NCBI GenBank assembly: GCA_017444015.1
Contig: JAFSXN010000065.1
Coordinates: 1-64,000 of the forward strand
From: Lachnospiraceae bacterium
Lineage (GTDB): Bacteria; Bacillota; Clostridia; Lachnospirales; Lachnospiraceae
Length of the DNA: 64,000 nt
Direction: 5' to 3'
Part shown: one piece after another, positions 1 through 7,582 of the stretch
How positions within the stretch are numbered: position 1 is the first letter of the stretch
Layout: the number at the start of each line of letters is the position of its first letter
Made by a program: the position numbers and the translations under genes
Notes under the pieces: generated by a model
Told to the model about the DNA's origin: nothing
Databases searched by the model: none
What the model saw: the letters and a program-made list of their open reading frames with translations, nothing else

Positions 1-852
1 AGTATTCTGCGTCAGCTTTTCAAAAAAGAGGAGAATGTACTGCATCTGGCGCTTCAATCTCTCGTCCGCGGAGCCGAAGACCTCGACATCTCTTGTCCGC
101 AGATAGGCATAGGCCTGTTCCCCGGTCAGTGTGATCTCTTCGCCCTTTTTGATCGTCACATCGCCTCTTCGAATGCTTTCTAACGGTTCTAAAGTGATCC
201 CACCCGCCGCGTCGTTCATAGCGGCAAGCCCTCCCATATTCAGGGCGACGTAGCCGGAGATCGGAATATTCCGAAACAGCCGCTCAACCGCCTCGACGCT
301 GCGGATACAGGAGAGTTTCATCCCGTCCCCGTAGCCGTGCTGCAGACAGATCTGAAGATCGACCTGGCTGATGAATTCCCCGTCGCGGTTATAAACATCG
401 ACGGGAACGATCGTATTTCGGTTGATGGCAATAACAAAAAGCTCCCTCTCCCTCTCGTCCATAGAAAGGAGAAACATAGCATCCGACTGTCCGCCGCTGA
501 TCCCATCCTCCGAAAGCCTTGCCGGCCCGTCATTATCGATCCCCATAAAGAGATAATTCTGCATCGAATCCTTATAGCGGTACAGCTTCCCTTGATAGCG
601 GACGGTCCCCTCACTCCATTTCTCCTCCCCCAGATCCGAAAGACTTCGAATCTGGGGATAGCCCTCCTCCTGAGATTCCCCGACAGAACCGGATCCATCC
701 GATAAAATCTCCTCTGGCTGGCTAAGCTCCTCTCGCTTAACCTCCTCAAGATCCCTCGCTGCCGGGGTACATCCCAAAAGAAAGGACAGCAAAAAAGCAA
801 TGAAGAAAAGGATATGTGGTTGTCTTATTTCAGATCGAATCGTTTGCTTCAT
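1..852 (-). CDS. LytR-CpsA-Psr (LCP) family lipoprotein, C-terminus cut by window edge
   Basis: An open frame of 284 codons runs off the left edge of the window, so the C-terminus is missing. The N-terminus has a hydrophobic stretch ending in a lipobox-like LLGC (about residue 28), suggesting a membrane-anchored lipoprotein. The LCP core follows: LFMGIDNDG, then GQSDAMFLLSMD, the INRNT block, a long SVEAVERLF stretch, YVALNMGG, and ITLTGEQAYAYLRTRD with a downstream ADERLKRQ. LCP enzymes transfer lipid-linked glycopolymers such as capsule or wall teichoic acid to peptidoglycan at the outer membrane face; the role here is inferred from family and from its place as the last visible gene of the exopolysaccharide operon. 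The ATG at 852 has an AGGAA site and sits two bases after the stop of the preceding gene. Confidence 0.85.
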   Translation of the reverse strand, partial: MKQTIRSEIRQPHILFFIAFLLSFLLGCTPAARDLEEVKREELSQPEEILSDGSGSVGESQEEGYPQIRSLSDLGEEKWSEGTVRYQGKLYRYKDSMQNYLFMGIDNDGPARLSEDGISGGQSDAMFLLSMDERERELFVIAINRNTIVPVDVYNRDGEFISQVDLQICLQHGYGDGMKLSCIRSVEAVERLFRNIPISGYVALNMGGLAAMNDAAGGITLEPLESIRRGDVTIKKGEEITLTGEQAYAYLRTRDVEVFGSADERLKRQMQYILLFFEKLTQNT

Positions 853-853
853 A

Positions 854-2059
854 TTATTCCTGTGTGGGCAGGGTTTGCCCTGTCTGTCCGGACAGTTCCG
901 GAAGAACCGGTGTTTCCGCGGGAACCTGCGGGATCGTCTGCTGTACAGTACCTGTAGGAGCCTGCTGAGGCAGCTCGGGGATTACAGGGAGTACCAGCTC
1001 GGTTCCCGGGAAGGTAAACCCTGGCACCTGCGGCGTCGAAGGAGTAGTCTGACGCGGTGCCTGGGGGGCCGCTGTCGGTACGACAGGCTCCTTCTCAAAT
1101 TCCTCCGGTCGAAATTCCGTAAGCGCTGCCCTTAGGGAAAGAGCATTGGCTGCCGCCATATCCAAAGCCTCTGCCAAAAGCTCTCCGCTTTCCGCTTTTT
1201 CAAGAAGTCCGCTTTCTATGGTTCCAAGGTCTTCACAGCGGTACAAAAAGCGGTCGCCGTTGTCGATCGATTCCGTAATCTCCTCGATATCGTCCGTGGA
1301 GAGAAGGATCAGCGCGTCAGAATCCTCTTCTCTGATTCTTTTTGCTTCCTCATAATCCCCCTCATACATGACAAACATAAGCTGCCCGGCAGCCTCCTGC
1401 CATACCTCTGAGTCCTTTGCTTCTTCGATGCCAAGACAGAAGAGATTAAGTCCTCTATCTGACATCTCGGCAGGCCCGGCGTCCTTTTGCTCCGAAAGGC
1501 CTAAAAACAGAGAGTACTCCGACAGTTCTCGGGAATATCCGCGGATCCCCTTTAAGAGCCGCATGCCCTCACTCTCCGAGGTGAAATTCCCGGAAGAAAA
1601 GAAAAGGCCTGCCACCGGCTTTTCCTCCAGGGCTTTTTTTAAAACCCCTCCTGCCGTCGTTACACGGGAGACTCCTGTTAAGGCTTCGGGCGTTGTAAGA
1701 AAGACCGCGCAGAGTTTTTGCTCTGTCGTCAGCTCTGCTAATTTCGAAAGGATCTCCTCCGGATAATCCATAGAATAGGTACTTCCGACCCAGACCGTTT
1801 CGTTTAGCTCATATTCATTGCCGGTAAGATCTACCGGCAGTTCAAACTCGGCGGAAGATACCGATTGTGTATTCTTTTGGTCTTCTGTCTGGATAGCTTC
1901 GTCTGTCCGGGAAGCCTGTTCAGCACCCGCTTCGCTTTTTCCGAAAGCCATCCCTGTCCACCCTCCGGAGAATCCAAAAAGAACGACAGCAGCTATCACA
2001 AAGAGCAAAAAAATTCCCTCGACGATGATCCAGATATTAAGAAGTCTTCTGCGTTTCAT
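854..2059 (-). CDS. membrane-anchored, degenerate GH3 (beta-N-acetylhexosaminidase)-like protein
   Basis: 401 residues: short basic N-terminus, one membrane segment (about residues 8-29), then an extracellular part. Residues about 100-190 read like the start of a family-3 beta-N-acetylhexosaminidase (LTTEQKLCAVFLTTPEALTG, then an alanine/lysine helix, PVAGLFFSSGNF), but the sequence soon departs from the family. I do not see the conserved substrate-binding KHFPG-type or catalytic D/H segments that NagZ-like enzymes carry, and the domain is shorter than usual. The C-terminal 80 residues are rich in Pro, Thr and Gln (APQAPRQTTPSTPQVPG), like a wall-spanning linker. The start overlaps the end of the kinase gene by 23 bases, so the genes are probably translationally coupled. 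A non-catalytic glycan-sensing or scaffold role is a guess; an inactive paralog is the safer reading. Confidence 0.6.
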   Translation of the reverse strand: MKRRRLLNIWIIVEGIFLLFVIAAVVLFGFSGGWTGMAFGKSEAGAEQASRTDEAIQTEDQKNTQSVSSAEFELPVDLTGNEYELNETVWVGSTYSMDYPEEILSKLAELTTEQKLCAVFLTTPEALTGVSRVTTAGGVLKKALEEKPVAGLFFSSGNFTSESEGMRLLKGIRGYSRELSEYSLFLGLSEQKDAGPAEMSDRGLNLFCLGIEEAKDSEVWQEAAGQLMFVMYEGDYEEAKRIREEDSDALILLSTDDIEEITESIDNGDRFLYRCEDLGTIESGLLEKAESGELLAEALDMAAANALSLRAALTEFRPEEFEKEPVVPTAAPQAPRQTTPSTPQVPGFTFPGTELVLPVIPELPQQAPTGTVQQTIPQVPAETPVLPELSGQTGQTLPTQE

Positions 2060-2888
2060 GGTTCTCCGTTTCGTCTGGCTTTGCCGTCTCCGGGCTGTTT
2101 ATTCCATGCTTTTTTCGTCTTCTTTTTCTCTTCGGTTCCCCGGCTTCATTTTCTGTCTCTCCGTAGGCGCCGTAGTATTTCCCGTAATAGCTGCCATAGT
2201 AGCCCCCGTAACGGCCTCCGTAATATCTCCCGTAATAGTGGGACTTCTTCATATCGACCTTATTTAAAACCGCGCCTAAGATCCGTACGCCGGAGGCCTC
2301 TAACTGCCGTTTTATCCCTATAACAGCTTTCTTTTCGACCTCACCCTGTCCGATAACGATCACCGCTCCGTCCGCATCCGCAGCAACTACCGCGGCATCG
2401 ATCGCTGCCCCTAACGGCGCGCAGTCGATCAGGATATAGTCAAATTTTTCCCGGACCGCCTGGATCAGACGGTGATAATACTCCTTTTCCAGAAGCTCCG
2501 TCGGGTTTACAACACTTCGACCCGCGAATATGATGAAGAGGTTATCGATCTGGGTCTTGCAAAGTACGTCACCAAGCTCCTTCTGTCCGGAAAGATAATG
2601 GGAGAGACCGTCCACGGACTTCCCGTCGTCTCTGCGGACCCTGTGTCTGCCGATCAGGACGGATTTCCGCATATCCGAGTCGATGATCAGTACCCGGTTC
2701 CCGGATTCCGCGATCGACTGTCCGAGCTTCATGACAACGGTGCTTTTTCCCTCATTCGGCAGCGTACTTGTAAAGAGGATCGTTCGTATATCATCTCCGC
2801 AGAACCGGATATTGGTCCGAAGCTCCCGCAGAGATTCCTTCATGGTATTGCTTTCATTTCCTATGTTATTTAAAAATACCTCGATCAT
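2037..2888 (-). CDS. CpsD/CapB-type tyrosine-protein kinase (BY-kinase)
   Basis: 283 residues. Walker A (STLPNEGKSTV, about residue 41), Walker A' (VLIIDSDMRKS, about 68) and Walker B (YILIDCAPLG, about 151) are in the order typical of bacterial tyrosine kinases. The tail holds a dense tyrosine cluster (HYYGRYYGGRYGGYYGSYYG and following, about 217-241), the usual autophosphorylation site that controls polymer length or export. After that comes a basic RKRRRKKH patch. It needs the membrane activator encoded directly upstream (2892-3593); the two genes are three bases apart. CpsB (3632-4348) would be its phosphatase. Confidence 0.92.
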   Translation of the reverse strand: MIEVFLNNIGNESNTMKESLRELRTNIRFCGDDIRTILFTSTLPNEGKSTVVMKLGQSIAESGNRVLIIDSDMRKSVLIGRHRVRRDDGKSVDGLSHYLSGQKELGDVLCKTQIDNLFIIFAGRSVVNPTELLEKEYYHRLIQAVREKFDYILIDCAPLGAAIDAAVVAADADGAVIVIGQGEVEKKAVIGIKRQLEASGVRILGAVLNKVDMKKSHYYGRYYGGRYGGYYGSYYGKYYGAYGETENEAGEPKRKRRRKKHGINSPETAKPDETENHETQKTS

Positions 2889-2891
2889 GTT

Positions 2892-3593
2892 CTAACCCTC
2901 CATGGCTTCGTCGATCGGAAGTGTGGCAAGGATGCGGAAACCGATCTTTTGCTCAACATCCTCCGGCGTTACGACTTCCTCATTGAAGATAAAGCTGATC
3001 GCGGTCAGAAGCATCGCGATCGCAGCCCCGATGGCCGCCCCTGCCAGACTGTAGAACAGCAAGCCATGGTTTACCGGTTCTTCGTCCGAATAGCCGCTCT
3101 GTACAAGACTCGGCGGATCCTGGTCCATCTTCTCGGCGATAAAGGCTGCCGCGATATCGGCGATCTCGTTGGTTATGAGTCTGGCCCGTTCCGGATCCTC
3201 GTCCTCTACCTTGATCTCGATAAACCTTGTATTCGTCGGATTATTTACCTCCACCTTTTTCTCCAGTTCCTCATAATTTTCGATCAGCTTAAGGTTCTGG
3301 ATCACCTTGTCAAGCACAGGCCGTCCTTTGGTTACGATCAGATAGTCCTGTGTCAGGTTGGCTCCGGTCTGCAGATCCGCAAGACTCGTAATGGAGGTAC
3401 TCTTTGTCAGAACATAGAGCAGAGATGTCGATTCATAGATCGTATTGACAAAGTAAAATCGAAGCGCAAACCCGATTACCCCCGCTAATACGGCCGAGAG
3501 CAGGATCGCTCTCCAGTGGATCCTCCATTCAAAAAGCAGCGCAAGCAGATCGATCTCAATGACATCATTGCCTCGGTTATTCTGTTTTTCCAA
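2892..3593 (-). CDS. Wzz/CpsC-type polysaccharide chain-length determinant, kinase activator
   Basis: 233 residues with two membrane segments (about 28-48 and 178-200) enclosing an extracellular region, the topology of Wzz/CpsC proteins. The early motif IDLLALLFEWRIHWRAI matches the cytosolic N-terminal helix of the family, and the middle contains an ITSLADLQTGANLTQDY segment common in these proteins. In Gram-positive bacteria this membrane part is split from the kinase, as here, and its cytosolic C-terminus activates CpsD. It probably sets exopolysaccharide length together with the neighbouring kinase and phosphatase. Confidence 0.9.
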   Translation of the reverse strand: MEKQNNRGNDVIEIDLLALLFEWRIHWRAILLSAVLAGVIGFALRFYFVNTIYESTSLLYVLTKSTSITSLADLQTGANLTQDYLIVTKGRPVLDKVIQNLKLIENYEELEKKVEVNNPTNTRFIEIKVEDEDPERARLITNEIADIAAAFIAEKMDQDPPSLVQSGYSDEEPVNHGLLFYSLAGAAIGAAIAMLLTAISFIFNEEVVTPEDVEQKIGFRILATLPIDEAMEG

Positions 3594-3631
3594 GCGTGTT
3601 CTCCGTTACCCCATAGATTTTATCAACAGAT

Positions 3632-4348
3632 TTATCTCCCCTCTGCTGAAGCGCGAATGATCTTCTCCGGATTATGGATAAACAGCTTTTTTGCTCTCTC
3701 TTCCCCATATCGTTTCGCGACATGGTCAAAGCATTCCTTTAAACGACACTGCCGTTCTCTTACCCCGTGGCTGTCTGAGGCAATGATATCCGCCAGTCCG
3801 CCCTTCAAAACCGTTTTACAGAATCGTTTCAACGGCGCTCCCTCGATCCCCAGGACGCTGTCCGCGTTGATCTGAATAAGACTCCCCATTTTTCGAACAT
3901 CCGCTAACAGTTCAGGCTTCTTCCGGAAGCATTCATACCGCTCCGCATGGGCGATGACCGGAGTAAAACCCGCTGCTGTCAGCTCTTCCAGGGAATTCTT
4001 CAGAAAATCATATCGTCCAAAGGTACTGTACTCGCAGAGGACATAATAGCTCCCCGCCAGCGTCAGGCACCGCCCCTCAAACAGATTTTCCACGATCTCG
4101 CTGTCCACGTGATATTCACAGCCGAGATAGATTTCGATCCCTTTTTCCTCCGCCATTTCCATCACATCAAAATAACTTCTCTCTATATCCTTTAAGGAAT
4201 AAGGGAAAAAGTCCTTGCGGTAATGTGGAGTCAATATGATCTTTTCGATCCCCTGCGCCTTTGCGATCGTAAGCATGGCTTCAGATTCTTTTGGAGATCT
4301 CGCCCCATCGTCCACTCCATACAACAGATGGCAGTGAATATCGATCAT
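3632..4348 (-). CDS. CpsB/CapC-type PHP tyrosine-protein phosphatase
   Basis: 238 residues. MIDIHCHLLYGVDDGA at the N-terminus is the PHP metal-binding motif (HxH then D), followed by LTPHYRKDFF, ECEYH-like CEYHVDSE, VIAHAERYE and ASDSHG: the full set of metal ligands for a manganese-dependent phosphatase. The family removes phosphate from the tyrosine cluster of CpsD kinases and so counteracts polymer production. First gene of the exopolysaccharide operon; its start lies 35 bases inside the left repeat of the putative invertible promoter, with about 165 bases of leader from the candidate promoter. Confidence 0.93.
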   Translation of the reverse strand: MIDIHCHLLYGVDDGARSPKESEAMLTIAKAQGIEKIILTPHYRKDFFPYSLKDIERSYFDVMEMAEEKGIEIYLGCEYHVDSEIVENLFEGRCLTLAGSYYVLCEYSTFGRYDFLKNSLEELTAAGFTPVIAHAERYECFRKKPELLADVRKMGSLIQINADSVLGIEGAPLKRFCKTVLKGGLADIIASDSHGVRERQCRLKECFDHVAKRYGEERAKKLFIHNPEKIIRASAEGR

Positions 4349-4382
4349 AGACGTCGAACGCCTCTCTGAAAAACAGTCAGTT

Positions 4383-4410
4383 TACAACATATGAATTAGT
4401 ACGGAATATA
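4383..4410 (+). repeat. left inverted repeat of putative invertible segment
   Basis: Begins TACAACATATGAATTA. It is the inverted partner of the repeat at 4622-4649, with a single mismatch in the outer 16 bases. The second arm here (4400-4408) is a poor match to the first, so this would be the weaker recombinase site of the pair. Confidence 0.6.
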
Positions 4411-4512
4411 AATTGTTCTGATAAGAAAGGATAGAATGACAGGAAAAGCCTCTAAAAGTCGGGGCTTTCTTATTGTGTTCATAACACCGGGAAATTTCCG
4501 TTTAATAAAACG

Positions 4513-4540
4513 ATTATATTGGATCCATAACAATTGTCTC
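4513..4540 (-). promoter_or_regulatory. candidate sigma-A-type promoter of the exopolysaccharide operon
   Basis: On the minus strand a perfect TATAAT (4518-4513) lies 16 bases downstream of GAGACA (4540-4535), which matches four of six bases of the -35 consensus. It lies inside the segment bounded by the inverted repeats and points to cpsB. Flipping the segment would turn it toward the 3' end of the recombinase gene. A short hairpin (about 4445-4468) in the predicted leader ends in a weak U run and could attenuate. Confidence 0.5.
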
Positions 4541-4621
4541 GATTAATAACAGCGTTTTTTATTATTATCTTGAAATCTCCGATAGTATGTGTTATTATAC
4601 GTTTCGTATAAAAGCTATTTG

Positions 4622-4649
4622 TATACTACATAATAATTCATATGTAGTA
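4622..4649 (-). repeat. right inverted repeat and symmetric recombinase-core-like site
   Basis: Reads TACTACATATGAATTA on the minus strand, matching the left repeat. It includes perfect 9-base arms (4624-4632 and 4641-4649) separated by 8 bases, the layout of a tyrosine recombinase core site. A second small palindrome TATACG-TTT-CGTATA lies at 4596-4610, just inside. Confidence 0.6.
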
Positions 4650-4702
4650 CTCTTTTATAAACATTTCCTTTTTCTAACCATTACTTTGAACAGATCTGCA
4701 AG

Positions 4703-5560
4703 CTACCAGACAGTTTCTACCAATCCCAGTTTTTCCAGTATATTCCTTTGCTGTTCACAGGTCTCTCGAATATATCTCCTGGTCGTATCAATTCTGCTGT
4801 GACCTAAAATATCAGCTACTCTTGCGATATCTCTCCCCTCCTTATAAAGACAGGAGGCAAAGAGCTTGCGAAGATTATGGGGAAAAACCTTTGTCACGGC
4901 GACACCCGCTCTCTCCGCCAGCTCCTTCATCTCTTTCCAGATATTGCTCCGGTTCAGTGTATTTCCGTTCCTGCTGACAAAAACAGGTCCGCTTTTGATC
5001 TTGTTTTCCGCGATATACAGAAGCAGCTGCCGGCAAAGCTCCCTGGTGAGGATAACTTTGCGAACCTTTCCCTTGTTATAGATCCGGGCGATCCCCTGCC
5101 TTACTGCCTCTACCGTGATAAAACAGAGCTCGGAAATACGGATCCCGGTAGAGCCGATCGTTTCCATAATAATATAGAGCCGCCTTTTCCCCTCCTGCTT
5201 TGCCTGTTTGAGGAGTTTTTGATAATCTGACCGGCTCATATATCTGTCATCGTCCTGAAAGCATTGCTGCTGGGATTTGTAGGGTTTGACTCTTGCGTCA
5301 TACCAGCCCATATACTCTAAAAACCGGTTCACTGTCTCGAGGTAGGAGTTAATACTGCTGATCTTAAAGGTCCCGCAATCCAGCAGATACCTTTTAAACG
5401 CGATCATCAGTTCTTTATTGATCTCTCTGCCCGCCGCAAAATCCCGGAGGCGTTTTACATCCCGGGAATACTTTTCAATCGTAGCCCGGCTTTTTTCGTC
5501 CTCCGATAAATACCTTTCATACGCTTTGATGATTTCTTCCGTAATGCTTCTCTCTAACAT
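4703..5560 (-). CDS. tyrosine site-specific recombinase (likely invertase for the adjacent promoter)
   Basis: 285 residues, full length for a XerD-like recombinase. An N-terminal SAM-like DNA-binding domain (about 1-100) is followed by the catalytic domain with all expected residues: Arg141 in TGIRISEL, Lys165, His228 and Arg231 in HNLRKLFA, His254 in LGHSRIDTTRRY and the nucleophile Tyr263. It is not flanked by phage or conjugation genes and no attachment site with a tRNA is visible. Its stop is about 50 bases from the inverted repeat at 4622-4649, with the exopolysaccharide operon beyond, the arrangement seen for recombinases that invert promoters of surface polysaccharide loci. Housekeeping XerC/D function is less likely because of this context. 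Confidence 0.88.
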   Translation of the reverse strand: MLERSITEEIIKAYERYLSEDEKSRATIEKYSRDVKRLRDFAAGREINKELMIAFKRYLLDCGTFKISSINSYLETVNRFLEYMGWYDARVKPYKSQQQCFQDDDRYMSRSDYQKLLKQAKQEGKRRLYIIMETIGSTGIRISELCFITVEAVRQGIARIYNKGKVRKVILTRELCRQLLLYIAENKIKSGPVFVSRNGNTLNRSNIWKEMKELAERAGVAVTKVFPHNLRKLFASCLYKEGRDIARVADILGHSRIDTTRRYIRETCEQQRNILEKLGLVETVW

Positions 5561-5650
5561 ACTGTCTACCTCCGTAGGATTAGTAAAAGGTAACTGTTCT
5601 GAATAGTTTCCTTGTAAGCTCTATTATAATTCCTTACACTTTTTCTGCAA

Positions 5651-5735
5651 TCGAGTAGGGGTGATGAAGTCCCCCTACTCGCCGCGCGGCCCGCGTCCGG
5701 CTTCAGCCGGAAAACTTCCATACGCGGGCCTGCGC
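5651..5735. repeat. structured double-hairpin intergenic element, copy A
   Basis: On the plus strand: a long hairpin (CGAGTAGGGG pairing with CCCCTACTCG, 5652-5681), then an outer stem CCCGCGT/ACGCGGG (5690-5696 and 5721-5727) enclosing an inner hairpin CCGGC-TTCA-GCCGG and an AAAACTTCC segment. Copies at 14360-14445, 12991-13064 and 13074-13130 share this plan with different stem sequences. It lies between the recombinase gene and the terminator of the TAXI gene. Function unknown. Confidence 0.6.
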
Positions 5736-5737
5736 AT

Positions 5738-5768
5738 AAAAAAGAGCCATGTCCTCTGACATGACTCT
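5738..5768 (-). terminator. rho-independent terminator after the TAXI gene
   Basis: On the minus strand an 11-bp stem (AGAGTCATGTC with GACATGGCTCT) around AGAG, followed by six T. It closes the transcript of the gene ending at 5818. Confidence 0.9.
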
Positions 5769-5817
5769 CCGTATTAAATCCGTTTTTATCAAAGCCTCGC
5801 GAAACTCTCCCGGGTCC

Positions 5818-6795
5818 CTACAGCACTCCGACCTCCTTAAAGTATTTCTGCGCGCCCAAATGCATCGGGATCGAGATCCCGTCCACCGCGTATTCCGGAT
5901 CCAGCTCGATTCCCTTGTTATTTTCCTTGATGATCTCAGTCTTGTTGTCGAAGATCCCCTTTACGATATCGTACGCCAGCTCATCCGAGATCTGGTCCGA
6001 AAAGATCAGGGTCGCCTTGACCGTGACCGTCGGGATATTCTCATCGATCCCCTGATAGAGACCGGCAGGAATCAGATAGTTGGCATAAAAATCATATTTT
6101 TTCCGCAGGATATCTCTGTGGGCATCGTCGATGGGAAGAAGCTGAACTTCGGTATCCTCGCAAAGCTCCGTAAGCGCTGCCACAGGCGGTCCCGCCGTCA
6201 CAAACGCCGCGTCCAGTTCTCCGTTTCGGATCGCTTCGGCGGAATCTCCGAAGCCAAGGTTTCGTACCTCGATATCGTCAAAGCTCATTCCGTACGCTTC
6301 AAGGATCTGGCGGGCATTTACCTCAACGCCCGAACCTACATCGCCGACAGAAACTCTCTTTCCCTTCAGCTCTTCGATCGAGGAGATCCCCGGCACCGAA
6401 ACGATCTGTATGACCTCGGAATAGAGCGCCGCCGCGGCATAGTACCCCATGGTCACGCCCTCCTCCTCGAAGAGATCCGTACCGTTCATGGCATAGCTCA
6501 TAACGTCATTCTGGACCAGAGCCAGATCCGCCTCGCCCTTGGACAGAAGCAGGATATTCTCCTTGGAGCCACCGGTCGAAAGTACCTCGGCGGACAGACC
6601 GTCGATATGCTTGCCAAGGACATCCGCTAATACCGTTCCGTAGCTGTAATAGGTCCCGGAAGTCCCGCCAGTGGCAAACTTCAGCGTCGTGTTTTCCGCA
6701 CCTGCGTTCCCGCTGTTCTCACCGCACCCCAAAAGGGCAAGCAGCAGGACCCCGCATAACCATATGGCCGCGTATCTCATCTTTCCTGATCTCAT
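5818..6795 (-). CDS. TAXI-family TRAP transporter substrate-binding lipoprotein
   Basis: 325 residues. The signal peptide ends in a lipobox LALLGC with Cys24, so the mature protein should be a lipoprotein on the outer membrane face. The mature part starts with LKFATGGTSGTYYSYG, the hallmark of TAXI substrate-binding proteins, and carries LSTGGSKENI and ADLALVQNDV. TAXI proteins usually deliver organic acids such as glutamate to a fused DctQM permease; no TRAP permease gene is in this window, so it may act with one encoded elsewhere. The gene stands alone with its own terminator; the start has a strong GAGGAGG site. Confidence 0.88.
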   Translation of the reverse strand: MRSGKMRYAAIWLCGVLLLALLGCGENSGNAGAENTTLKFATGGTSGTYYSYGTVLADVLGKHIDGLSAEVLSTGGSKENILLLSKGEADLALVQNDVMSYAMNGTDLFEEEGVTMGYYAAAALYSEVIQIVSVPGISSIEELKGKRVSVGDVGSGVEVNARQILEAYGMSFDDIEVRNLGFGDSAEAIRNGELDAAFVTAGPPVAALTELCEDTEVQLLPIDDAHRDILRKKYDFYANYLIPAGLYQGIDENIPTVTVKATLIFSDQISDELAYDIVKGIFDNKTEIIKENNKGIELDPEYAVDGISIPMHLGAQKYFKEVGVL

Positions 6796-6991
6796 AGTGA
6801 CCCCTCCTCTGATTACGCATATCTTACAGGAAACGAATTACTTCATTCCCTCTGTTTATCATTATAATGTGTCCACCCATGGACAGGGCAAGACCTTTTT
6901 TCAAATGAGCAATTATTATTATAACAGGTCTTTAAAAATTGTATATATGGAAAAGTCACAAATAACAGGTGTTTATGCCATACGGCCATCT

Positions 6992-7582
6992 TCATTTCAC
7001 GATGCGGATCCTTGAGAACGGATAAAACAGGAAAAAAGCTCTTCCGAGGATATCTTTTCTTCGGACGTTTCCAACCTCCTCGTAGCGGGAATCGATGCTG
7101 TCCTTCCGGTTATCCCCCAGCACAAAGTATTCATCCTTCCCAAGAAGGATCTCCTGCTCCGCTCTTCCGGAAAAGGAAATCCCCCCGATATAGTCATTGA
7201 TCGGTTCCTCATTGATATAAATGCTTCCGGCATTGATCCGTACGGTTTCCCCCGGCAGCCCGATCACGCGCTTAACCAGGGTCTCCTTCTCTTTTCCCGA
7301 GACAAAGCAGATCACCTCATTGCGCCTTACCGCCCGAAACCGGTAGGACAGCTTGTCCAACATGATATTATCCCCGTCAAACAGCGTTGTTTCCATAGAG
7401 GTTCCCGATACTCTGGTCCTCTGGGTAACAAAAGTCAGAACGAGAAAGGTACAAACTAAGACGATCAGCACAAAAATACTGCCGTCCATCAGCGCCCTCA
7501 TCACCGGATTCTGCTTTTTCCTCGCCTTTTTTTTCTCCCCTGCCGTCCCTTTTTTCGAAGCGGGTACTTTGGCAGCACTCAA
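6992..7582 (-). CDS. lepB: signal peptidase I
   Basis: 196 residues. A basic N-terminus and one membrane segment (about 30-50) precede the catalytic serine motif SGTSMETTLFDGD, the lysine region ETLVKRVIGLPGE and the GDNRKDSIDSR box. It cleaves signal peptides of secreted preproteins on the outer face of the membrane. Its start overlaps the end of rbgA by four bases. A second signal peptidase (8479-9060) lies on the other side of rbgA, and the pair share only the catalytic blocks, so they are old paralogs rather than a fresh duplication. Confidence 0.93.
   Translation of the reverse strand: MSAAKVPASKKGTAGEKKKARKKQNPVMRALMDGSIFVLIVLVCTFLVLTFVTQRTRVSGTSMETTLFDGDNIMLDKLSYRFRAVRRNEVICFVSGKEKETLVKRVIGLPGETVRINAGSIYINEEPINDYIGGISFSGRAEQEILLGKDEYFVLGDNRKDSIDSRYEEVGNVRRKDILGRAFFLFYPFSRIRIVK

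Larger units (their letters stand above)
4383..4649 (-). promoter_or_regulatory. putative invertible promoter segment (phase switch) upstream of the exopolysaccharide operon
   Basis: The gap between the recombinase gene and cpsB contains an inverted repeat: positions 4383-4398 match the reverse complement of 4634-4649 at 15 of 16 bases. Extending inward to 28 bases (4383-4410 against 4622-4649) keeps 23 matches. The right site is itself a near-ideal recombinase core: 9-base arms at 4624-4632 and 4641-4649 in perfect inverted symmetry around an 8-base spacer, and 7 of 8 spacer bases are shared with the left site. The segment between the repeats carries a promoter-like sequence pointing into cpsB, so this copy would be in the ON state. 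Inversion is inferred, not seen; the region is AT-rich, which raises the chance of fortuitous repeats. Confidence 0.6.

Noticed and set aside
318..800. Minus-strand open frame of 160 codons
   Set aside because: It lies in another frame of the LCP lipoprotein, which is recognisable over its whole visible length but was easy to miss because it has no stop in the window.
4703..5560. Recombinase as an integrase of a prophage or genomic island
   Set aside because: No phage, conjugation or tRNA attachment features nearby; the adjacent inverted repeats and the polysaccharide operon fit an invertase better.
5749..6630. Plus-strand open frame of 293 codons opposite the TAXI gene
   Set aside because: Arg/Asp-rich shadow of a well-supported lipoprotein gene; no start site or domain.
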